Assembly: GCA_958296385.1 (NCBI GenBank)
Contig: OY282494.1
Coordinates: 1,409,416 to 1,473,415 of the forward strand
DNA length: 64,000 nt
Direction of reading: 5' to 3'
From: an uncultured Dehalococcoidia bacterium
GTDB taxonomy: Bacteria; Chloroflexota; Dehalococcoidia; Lucifugimonadales; UBA3495
Shown here: positions 58,152-64,000 of the stretch, one piece after another
Numbering within the stretch: position 1 is the stretch's first letter
Layout of the letters: each line of letters starts with the position of its first letter
The notes under the pieces: generated by a model
The model's database searches: none
Seen by the model: the letters and a program-made list of their open reading frames with translations, nothing else
What the model was told of the DNA's origin: nothing
Position numbers and translations under genes: made by a program

Positions 58152-59345
58152 GGCGTCGGGCAAGGCGGCGATGCCGGGCAACTGGCGGCCCTCGAGAAAC
58201 TCCAGCGCTGCGCCGCCGCCGGTGGATACGTGGGTCATACCGTCAACGAGCTGCAAAGACTCGATGGCCTCAGCGGTGGAGCCGCCGCCCACCACCGTAG
58301 TTACGCCGGGCCGCCCGGCGATGGCCTCGGCGATGGTGCGGGTGCCGGCGCGGAACCGTTCCATCTCAAACACGCCCATCGGGCCGTTCCAGATGATAGT
58401 TTGGCAAGCGGCCAGCGCAGCGGAGAAAGCACGGGCGGTTGCGGAACCGACGTCCATTATGTACCAATCATCGGGTACGGCAGCAACGGATACGGTTTGG
58501 ACGCGGGCGGGTTCGGGGGCGAATTCGCTGGCGGCGGCAACGTCCTGGGGCAGATGCAGCGCAACACCGGCGGCGGCGGCGCGGGCGATGACGGCGCGGG
58601 CGAAATCAAGGCGGTCGGTTTCCACCGGCGATGCGCCGACGGGCTTGCCCTGCGCGGCCAGAAAAGTAACCGCCATACCGCCGCCGATGAACAGATGGTC
58701 CAGGCGTTCCAGCAGGTTTTCCAGCACGAGTATTTTATCGCTGACTTTGGCGCCGCCCATCAGGGCCGCCAGCGGACGGCGGGGCGCGGCCAGTGCCTGG
58801 CCCAAGGATTCCACCTCCCGCTGCGTGAGCAGGCCCATGGCGGCGGGCAGTATAGATGGGACGCCTACCGTGGAGGCGTGGGCCCGGTGGGCGACGGCGA
58901 AAGCGTCCATCACAAAGCAGTCGGCAAGGGATGCCAGCTGTTGGGCAAAGCCGGGGTCGTTGCTTTCCTCGCCGGGGTGAAAGCGCAGGTTCTCCAGCAG
59001 GCACACCTGCCCCGGCGTCATTGCGGACACCGCCGCCGTTACCGCATCGCCCACGCAATCGGCCAGGCTCAACACCGGACGGCCCAGCAGGGCCGCCAGC
59101 CGGTCGCCGACTGGGGACAGGCGCAGGGTTTCGTGAACTTGTCCGGCGGGCCGGCCCAGATGGGAGCAGAGCAGCACCTTGCAGTCTTGGGCCAGCAGAT
59201 GCTCAATGGTGGGCAGCGTAGCCCGCAAGCGCTGGTCGTATTGGTCAATGACGTCAACGCCCTGCTCGATGGGGACGTTGAAATCAACGCGAACCAGTAC
59301 CGTCTTACCGGCAACGTCCAGTTGGGACAGGGTGCGCTTGGCCAT
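58149..59345 (-). CDS. pgk: Phosphoglycerate kinase
   Basis: Produces ATP from 1,3-bisphosphoglycerate. At 398 residues it has normal length. LVRVDFNVPIEQG, the basic SHLGRPAG, LLENLRFHPGEESND and the ATP-site strings GGAKVSDKI, NGPMGVFEMERFRAGT and GGGSTAEAI are complete. ATG 59345 has GGGAGC about 9 bases upstream; an ATG 21 bases earlier is unlikely. It lies 52 bases after the prenyltransferase-like gene. Its stop is followed by repeated in-frame TGA codons. Confidence 0.97.
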   Translation of the reverse strand: MAKRTLSQLDVAGKTVLVRVDFNVPIEQGVDVIDQYDQRLRATLPTIEHLLAQDCKVLLCSHLGRPAGQVHETLRLSPVGDRLAALLGRPVLSLADCVGDAVTAAVSAMTPGQVCLLENLRFHPGEESNDPGFAQQLASLADCFVMDAFAVAHRAHASTVGVPSILPAAMGLLTQREVESLGQALAAPRRPLAALMGGAKVSDKILVLENLLERLDHLFIGGGMAVTFLAAQGKPVGASPVETDRLDFARAVIARAAAAGVALHLPQDVAAASEFAPEPARVQTVSVAAVPDDWYIMDVGSATARAFSAALAACQTIIWNGPMGVFEMERFRAGTRTIAEAIAGRPGVTTVVGGGSTAEAIESLQLVDGMTHVSTGGGAALEFLEGRQLPGIAALPDA

Positions 59346-59379
59346 GGCGATGCTCCCGGTTTCCAATCTTTAAAGGGGC

Positions 59380-59407
59380 GATTAGACCAGGACTTGATTA
59401 GACCAGG
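59380..59407. repeat. 16-bp-period duplication spanning the prenyltransferase-like stop
   Basis: gattagaccagg occurs at 59380-59391 and 59396-59407. The second contains the TAA stop on the minus strand; the first is its downstream copy. Confidence 0.9.
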
Positions 59408-60309
59408 GCCGCAATGTTGCCGGCGGTTACCAGTTGGGCAGCCCATTCCAGCGACGGCGGGTTGGTGAGGGCGGCAGCGTCCGCAACCGACGGGGCGGCG
59501 GCGGCAATCAGGGCTTGGGCGGCGTCCTCGGCGTAGCGGCGGGAATCCTGCTCGTCCAGAATGGCTACGATGCGCCGGGCGTCGTCGGGTTCCAGTACGC
59601 GTTTCATATAGATGCCGCCGAGTTCCCGCTTGGTGGCGGTGGGCGCGCGCTCGAGGCTGTGGATGAGGGGGAGGCTTTTCTTTTTGTTGAGGACGTTGCT
59701 GGGGGTAAAGCCGTCGCCGCGCGCCCCCCACAAGTCGGCAACGTCGGCGTAGATTTGCAGGGCCATGCCCAGACGGGCGCCCCATTGCCGCAGGGCGGCG
59801 CCGGTGTCGGCGCCGGCGGCCAGCGCGCCCAGCTCGGCGGCGCAGCCGGCCAGCGCGCCGGCCTTGCGCTCAATCATGTCCAGATAGGCCGCCTCGGTCA
59901 CCATCAACTCGTCCTGGTGCATCAAGTCCATGTACTGCCCCTCGCACAGGGTGAGGCAGGCCCGGTCCAGCGCGCGCAGGGCGGCCAGCACGGTCTCGTC
60001 GGGGCTGCCGGATTCGGACAGACGCATCAGGACGGAGCGGGCCAAAGCGTGCAGCCCATCGCCGGCGTTGATGGCCTGCGACGGCCCCCAAACCCACCAG
60101 ATGCTGGGGCGGTCGCGGTTGGGGTCAACCCGCCCGGCCTGCACGTCGTTATGCACCAGCACAAAGTTGTACACCAGCTCAATAGCGGCGGCGGCGGGCA
60201 CGGCGGGACGGTAATCGCCGGCCACGGCGTCGGCGGCCGCCAGCGTCAAAGCGGCGGGAAAATGCAGAGGCGTAACGCTGGCGTCGGCGGGATTGCCCCG
60301 CTCGTCCAC
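59398..60309 (-). CDS. Polyprenyl-synthetase-like protein with degenerate Asp motifs
   Basis: A protein of the polyprenyl synthetase fold (FPP/GGPP synthase relatives). Context strings are preserved: ELVYNFVLVHNDVQAG, WWVWGPSQAINAGDGL, GKSLP-like KKKSLPLIHSLE. The first Asp motif DDxxD reads NDVQA and the second reads ADVAD, so both lose key magnesium ligands. Coding similarity clearly continues upstream of the GTG at 60309 (AFESRAGLLYDILRYHLGW) to a TAA at 60466-60468, but no ATG, GTG or TTG lies in that 51-codon stretch. A non-standard start (for example CTG 60456) or a disrupted 5' end is needed. Possibly a non-catalytic subunit. Confidence 0.8.
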   Translation of the reverse strand: MDERGNPADASVTPLHFPAALTLAAADAVAGDYRPAVPAAAAIELVYNFVLVHNDVQAGRVDPNRDRPSIWWVWGPSQAINAGDGLHALARSVLMRLSESGSPDETVLAALRALDRACLTLCEGQYMDLMHQDELMVTEAAYLDMIERKAGALAGCAAELGALAAGADTGAALRQWGARLGMALQIYADVADLWGARGDGFTPSNVLNKKKSLPLIHSLERAPTATKRELGGIYMKRVLEPDDARRIVAILDEQDSRRYAEDAAQALIAAAAPSVADAAALTNPPSLEWAAQLVTAGNIAALV

Positions 60310-60436
60310 CCAGCCCAGATGGTAGCGCAGGATGTCGTAAAGCAGGCCGGCGCGGGACTCAAAAGCGCTCCGCAGGTAGCCGTCAACCGCAACGCGGCAG
60401 GCGTCGTATGTAAGTGTGCCGGTGATGATGTTCCCG

Positions 60437-60468
60437 CCAGTGCGTTGCGTTACCAGTACGTTGCGTTA
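60437..60468. repeat. 16-bp x2 tandem duplication at the tsaC/prenyltransferase junction
   Basis: ccagt(g/a)cgttgcgtta occurs twice with one mismatch, just before the coding similarity of the prenyltransferase-like gene; it introduces a TAA in that frame. Confidence 0.9.
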
Positions 60469-60484
60469 AAGGTATGGCCCGTCG

Positions 60485-61096
60485 TTATGATAGCGTCGCC
60501 AGGATGTCGGAGTAAGCCAGTGCGCCCTCCCGGAGTAAGGACAGGCCGGTATCCGACACGGCTACGATGGTGCTGGCCTGGCCCTGAGGCGCCGGGCCAC
60601 AGGTTATCATACCATCAACGAGATGGCCCAGACGGCGGCGCAGTTCGGCGGCGTCGGTGACGTCGGGTTCGCCGGAGGGATTGGCGCTGGTGCCGGTGAT
60701 CGGCCGCCCCAACCGCCGGCACAACGCCAGCGGCGCCGGATGGTCGGGCATCCGCACGGCAATGGTATCCCGCCCGGCAGTCAACCGCACCGGCAAGCCG
60801 GCCATCGCCGGCAGCACCAGCGTCAGCGATCCGGGCCAGAAACGACTTGCCAGGCGGCGGGCCAACCCGCCAACGGAATCGCCAAGATTTGCCACCTGCG
60901 CCACCTGCGCCCAATCCGACACCAGAACGGGCAAAGGCAGATCAGCCGGCCGGCCCTTGACGGCAAACACCCGCTCCACCGCATCAGCATTAAGCGCGTC
61001 CGCCGCCAGCCCGTACAGCGTATCAGTAGGAATCGCCGCCACACCGCCGCCGGCAATGCAGGAAACAGCATCGGCTATTTGAGCATCCATAGACAT
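60485..61096 (-). CDS. tsaC: L-threonylcarbamoyladenylate synthase
   Basis: Makes threonylcarbamoyl-AMP for the t6A modification at position 37 of ANN-reading tRNAs. The 203 residues carry the YrdC/Sua5 motifs: AAIPTDTLYGLAADA, FAVKGRPADLPLPVL (KxR), FWPGSLTLVL, IAVRMPDHP and TGTSANPSGEP. It is single-domain, without the Sua5 C-terminal part. ATG 61096. First gene of the minus-strand housekeeping string as seen here. Confidence 0.95.
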   Translation of the reverse strand: MSMDAQIADAVSCIAGGGVAAIPTDTLYGLAADALNADAVERVFAVKGRPADLPLPVLVSDWAQVAQVANLGDSVGGLARRLASRFWPGSLTLVLPAMAGLPVRLTAGRDTIAVRMPDHPAPLALCRRLGRPITGTSANPSGEPDVTDAAELRRRLGHLVDGMITCGPAPQGQASTIVAVSDTGLSLLREGALAYSDILATLS

Positions 61097-61448
61097 GGCG
61101 CAAAGATTTTATCATTTACCGGCCATCATCCCAATGTTGTTATGCCCCCTTTGGCCGCGTTCCAGTTCAGTCGGTTTGGCGGTAGGATGGCTGCAACTAC
61201 CTACTTCGGCCTGCAATCGGCGGGAGGACATTGGCAGTTGGCATGGGATTGCTGTACGATTTGGAAACCCGGCCGGAGCAAAGGATGGACGCCGCCAATC
61301 TGTTGGCGCAGCTCCAAAACCGGCACTGCTAAACCAAACCGACTGCAACGGAACGCGACCCGCCGGCAAGCCCCAGTCCCCGGTTCTCGGTCAACACATG
61401 GACTTTTACGCCCGGCGCGTATCCACCTCGCCCACCATCCCCACCGGC
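61097..61448. other. Gene-poor spacer with copied flank
   Basis: No convincing gene. From about 61343 the sequence repeats the flank found at 29262 onward (gaacgc.., cccggttctcgg, atggacttttacgcccgg). A 29-codon frame at 61243-61332 (plus) has coding-like composition but no support. The 5' part may hold the tsaC promoter. Confidence 0.5.
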
Positions 61449-61913
61449 CTACTGCGGGATGGTAAATACGATGCGCCCGTCGGCATCGTGGCCGTGATTG
61501 GCCAGCGCCGCCAGCGTCCGGTTACTTTGCTGCATTTCCGCGCGCAACGCCGCCATATCATCGGCCATCCGGTCAAACTTAGCGTCAACCCTGTCGGCCA
61601 ACGCGTCAATTTTCGCGTCAAACCTTATGTCCATAGCGTCAAACTTCCTGTCCATCGCATCAAACTTAGCGTCAACCCGATCGGCCAACGCATCAATTTT
61701 CGCGTCAACCTTATCGGCCAGCGCGTCAACTTTCGCGTCAACTCCGTCAACCCTTTTGTCCAGCCCGTCAAACCTTACATTCAGGTTGTTAACGTTGTTG
61801 GACAGGGTGCCCAGCATAAAGCCGCCTCTGACCAGCAGCACTATCAACGTGATGCCGACACCGGCTACGGTGGCGATGGCAACGGCGATGGCAATGGCGG
61901 TTGGGGCGTCCAT
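61449..61913 (-). CDS. Membrane-anchored coiled-coil protein, tandem copy 1 (longest)
   Basis: A 154-residue family member. N-terminal helix AIATVAGVGITLIVLLVRGGF, then a long regular coiled coil of 7- and 14-residue units (VDAKVDALADKVDAKIDALA..., RFDAKIDALADRVDAKFD), then the common tail MAALRAEMQQSNRTLAALA and GHDADGRIVFTIPQ. It has the largest number of heptads of the four copies. ATG 61913 follows GGAGAA; TTGACA lies at 61996-61991. A small IA-dipeptide run near the start also differs in length between copies (AIAIAVAIATV here). Function unknown; length change appears to come from unit gain and loss. Confidence 0.8.
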   Translation of the reverse strand: MDAPTAIAIAVAIATVAGVGITLIVLLVRGGFMLGTLSNNVNNLNVRFDGLDKRVDGVDAKVDALADKVDAKIDALADRVDAKFDAMDRKFDAMDIRFDAKIDALADRVDAKFDRMADDMAALRAEMQQSNRTLAALANHGHDADGRIVFTIPQ

Positions 61914-62071
61914 AAAGTTCTCCCGGCGTAACGGCGGATGCTTTGTGTCGGGTCAGCCGTAGCCACAGGCTACATTCGCCCTTTATCCACTGTCAAGGAT
62001 GCGTGTTCGCGAGGCAGCGTTCCGTTTCAGATGGTCTAGTTTGCCCAACGCCGGCCATTTTGCCATCCCTG

Positions 62072-62125
62072 ATGTCATTCTGAGCGCAGCGATGAATCTC
62101 GACAGCGTAGCAACGGCGTTGCCCC
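62072..62125. repeat. Half copy of the inverted-repeat element
   Basis: atgtcattctgagcgcagcg..atctcga..agcgtagcaa..cgttgcccc matches the left arm and part of the core of the element at 44521 (a few differences); the right arm is missing. Confidence 0.85.
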
Positions 62126-62174
62126 AAAGCGTATGGACTTTTACGCCCGGCACTTATCCATCTCTCCCACCGGC

Positions 62175-62585
62175 TTACTGCGGGATGGTAAATACGATGC
62201 GCCCGTCGGCGTCGTGGCCGTGATTGGCCAGCGCCGCCAGCGTCCGGTTGCTTTGCTGAATTTCCGCGCGCAACGCCGCCATATCATCGGCCATCCGGTC
62301 AAACTTAGCGTCAACCCTATCAGCCAACGCGTCAATTTTCGCGTCAAACTTCCTGTCCATCGCATCAAACTTCGCATCAACCTTATCGGCCAGCGCGTCA
62401 ATTTTCGCGTCAACCCCGTCAACCCTTTTGTCCAGCCCGTCAAACCTTACATTCAGGTTGTTAACGTTGTTGGACAGGGTGCCCAGCATAAAGCCGCCTC
62501 TGACCAGCAGCACTATCAACGTGATGCCGACACCGGCTACGGTGGCGATGGCAATGGCGATGGCAATGGCGGTTGGGGCGTCCAT
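62175..62585 (-). CDS. Membrane-anchored coiled-coil protein, tandem copy 2
   Basis: A 136-residue paralog with the same transmembrane helix and tail as its neighbours. It keeps the segment VRFDGLDKRVDGVDAKIDAL found in copy 1 but lacks one set of units between KFDAMDRKFDA and ALADRVDAKFD. The IA run is AIAIAIAIATV. ATG 62585, SD GGAGAA, TTGACA at 62668-62663. Flanks and 5' leader (GTAGCC, cgacacaaagcatccgccg) are nearly identical to those of the other copies, indicating recent tandem duplication. Confidence 0.8.
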   Translation of the reverse strand: MDAPTAIAIAIAIATVAGVGITLIVLLVRGGFMLGTLSNNVNNLNVRFDGLDKRVDGVDAKIDALADKVDAKFDAMDRKFDAKIDALADRVDAKFDRMADDMAALRAEIQQSNRTLAALANHGHDADGRIVFTIPQ

Positions 62586-62768
62586 AAAGTTCTCCTGGCG
62601 TAACGGCGGATGCTTTGTGTCGGGTCAGCCGTAGGCACAGGCTACATTTGCCCTTTATCCGCTGTCAAGGATTCGTGTTCGCGAGGCAGCGTTGCGTTTC
62701 AGATGGTTTAGTTTGCCCAACGCCGTATGGACTTTTACACCCGGAGCGTATCACCATCGCCCACCGGC

Positions 62769-63125
62769 CTACTGCGGGATGGTAAATACGATACGCCCGT
62801 CGGCGTCGTGGCCGTGATTGGCCAGCGCCGCCAGCGTCCGGTTGCTTTGCTGAATTTCTGCGCGCAACGCCGCCATATCGTCGGCCATCCGGTCAAACTT
62901 AGCGTCAAACTTCCTGTCCATCGCATCAAACTTAGCGTCAACCCTGTCGGCCAGTGCGTCAATTTTCGCGTCAACCCCGTCAACCCTTACATTCAGGTTG
63001 CTAACGTTGTTGGACAGGGTGCCCAGCGTAAAGCCGCCTCTGACCAGCAGCACTATCAACGTGATGCCGACACCGGCTACGGTGGCGATGGCAATGGCGA
63101 TGGCGATGGCAATAGGGGCGTCCAT
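62769..63125 (-). CDS. Membrane-anchored coiled-coil protein, tandem copy 3
   Basis: A 118-residue paralog. The segment RFDGLDKRVD present in the other two tandem copies is absent, and the coiled coil is VDGVDAKIDALADRVDAKFD followed by AMDRKFDAKFDRMADD. The start reads MDAPIAIAIAIAIATV, with Thr5 changed to Ile. ATG 63125 with GGAGAA; TTGACA at 63208-63203. It is divergent from guaA, whose start is 156 bases away, so the promoters of the two share this spacer. Confidence 0.8.
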   Translation of the reverse strand: MDAPIAIAIAIAIATVAGVGITLIVLLVRGGFTLGTLSNNVSNLNVRVDGVDAKIDALADRVDAKFDAMDRKFDAKFDRMADDMAALRAEIQQSNRTLAALANHGHDADGRIVFTIPQ

Positions 63126-63280
63126 AAAGTTCTCCCGGCGTAACGGCGGATGCTTTGTGTCGGGTCAGCCGTAGGCACAGGCTACATTTGCCTTTCAACC
63201 GCTGTCAAGGCTGCATCCGCATTGGTTGGGGGGTGTGCTATATTGGGGTGGCGATTTTTGCTGATGTTTGGCAGGAGTTT

Positions 63281-64000
63281 ATGAGCAGCGCTGCGCCGCC
63301 TGACGCTATTGTTGTCGTCGATTTTGGCTCTCAGTACACCCATCTTATCGCGCGACGGGTTCGGGAACTTAACGTGTATTCCGAAATTATCCCGGCGTCG
63401 GCGGGCCGGGAGGCGGTGCGGCATCTGAACCCTAAGGGCATCATCCTGTCGGGCGGGCCGGCCAGCGTTTATGATGCCGGGGCGCCGGTTATTCAGGACT
63501 GGATTATGCGCAGCGGCCGGCCGGTGCTGGGGATTTGCTACGGGATGCAGGCGCTGGTGCAGCGGTTGGGCGGCGTGGTGACGGCGGGCGCGCGGCGGGA
63601 GTACGGCCACGCCGATTTGCAAATCGGCGAGCATGACGCCGGCTTGCTGGCCGGCCTGCCCGATTGCATCCCGGTCTGGATGAGCCACGGCGACCGGGTG
63701 GACCAGCTGCCGCCGGGCGTCCGCCGGCTGGCCGGCACTGAGAACACCGACTGCGCGGCCATCACCGACGGCCGGCGCTGGTACGGCTTGCAGTTTCACC
63801 CCGAAGTGCAGCACACGCCCGACGGTATGGCCATCCTGCGCAACTTTGTCCGGGATGCCTGCGGGTGCGCCGGGGACTGGACGCCGGGCAATTTCGTATC
63901 CGATACGGTCGCGCAGATTCGGGAGCAGGTGGGCAGCGACCGGGTAATCTGCGGATTGAGCGGCGGCGTGGATTCGTCGGTGGCGGCGGTTTTGCTGCAA
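63281..64000 (+). CDS. guaA: GMP synthase, glutamine-hydrolysing (partial, runs off right edge)
   Basis: Amidates XMP to GMP. Visible are the class I glutamine amidotransferase domain and the beginning of the ATP-pyrophosphatase domain. The amidotransferase domain opens VVVDFGSQYTHLIARRVREL; the nucleophile Cys is in PVLGICYGMQAL, and the His and Glu in GLQFHPEVQHT. The ATP-pyrophosphatase P-loop is ICGLSGGVDSSVAAVLL at the edge. ATG 63281 has AGGAG 4 bases upstream, slightly close. A TATATT at 63239-63244 may be its -10. The remaining roughly 280 residues lie outside the window. Confidence 0.96.
   Translation, partial: MSSAAPPDAIVVVDFGSQYTHLIARRVRELNVYSEIIPASAGREAVRHLNPKGIILSGGPASVYDAGAPVIQDWIMRSGRPVLGICYGMQALVQRLGGVVTAGARREYGHADLQIGEHDAGLLAGLPDCIPVWMSHGDRVDQLPPGVRRLAGTENTDCAAITDGRRWYGLQFHPEVQHTPDGMAILRNFVRDACGCAGDWTPGNFVSDTVAQIREQVGSDRVICGLSGGVDSSVAAVLLQ

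Noticed and set aside
61243-61332. 29-codon plus-strand frame MGLLYDLETRPEQR...
   Set aside because: Coding-like composition but no good ribosome site, neighbour or family; too short to support.

Overview
The window is high-GC bacterial DNA that looks like a free-living or host-associated Chloroflexota genome. SAR202-type Dehalococcoidia are my best guess. That placement is an inference from the gene mix: a DUF3352-type protein, a ChlI-ChlD fusion beside CobN and CbtAB, DapL plus DapF, K+-dependent pyrophosphatase signatures, ApgM, F420-type LLM oxidoreductase, BKACE and Uma2 proteins. No rRNA, tRNA, CRISPR array, transposase or phage gene was seen. About 60 protein-coding loci are supported; two of these are decayed fragments and two are cut by the window edges.

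Layout. (1) 1-4.0 kb, minus: tightly overlapping histidine genes hisZ-hisG-(Zn-phospholipase-like orf)-hisD. (2) 4.0-5.9 kb, minus: two overlapping PaREP1/HEPN-like paralogs beside a PD-(D/E)XK nuclease-like protein. (3) 6.0-9.8 kb, minus: a degenerate and a normal SDR, birA and glyS. (4) 9.9-18.7 kb, minus: a cobalt/cobalamin operon read from a cobalamin riboswitch with an intrinsic terminator: cbiE, cobN, an unknown orf, cbtB, cbtA and a ChlI-ChlD fusion. (5) 18.9-27.7 kb: a DUF3352-type membrane protein, MoaD-like and xanthine-dehydrogenase-like proteins, BKACE, a PIN protein with a small partner, rhomboid, a cytidylate-kinase-like protein and a GNAT. (6) 27.9-31.6 kb, minus: aroG with a complete Tyr/Phe attenuator, a membrane coiled-coil protein, a solitary trpA and a zinc-ribbon CPBP protease. 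(7) 31.7-39.1 kb: a 2056-residue surface protein with 13 Calx-beta-like repeats, preceded by three tandem copies of its own leader and N-terminal region. (8) 39.3-49.4 kb, plus: two Uma2 paralogs, an AtzG-like/amidase pair, HAD, LLM oxidoreductase, a phosphoesterase, hppA and an SDR. (9) 49.4-61.1 kb, minus: a long housekeeping string including hflX, dapL, dapF, miaA, tpiA, apgM, pgk, a degenerate prenyltransferase and tsaC. (10) 61.4-63.2 kb, minus: three tandem copies of the coiled-coil family; then guaA (plus) runs off the right edge.

How the parts fit together: glycolysis (tpiA, pgk, apgM), lysine (dapL, dapF), histidine, aromatic amino acids and cobalamin are represented. Two RNA switches are read directly from the sequence: the cobalamin riboswitch at 18.4-18.7 kb and the aroG attenuator at 29.0-29.2 kb. 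The attenuator has a promoter, an aromatic-rich leader peptide that is probably leaderless, an antiterminator and a terminator.

The least expected signals are the aroG attenuator, the triplicated leader/signal region with a covarying hairpin, the variable-length coiled-coil family whose flanks are copied with it, and a recurrent pattern of 6-23 bp tandem duplications that span stop codons or gene junctions. Several proteins have lost key catalytic residues: an SDR, a prenyltransferase and a phosphoesterase.
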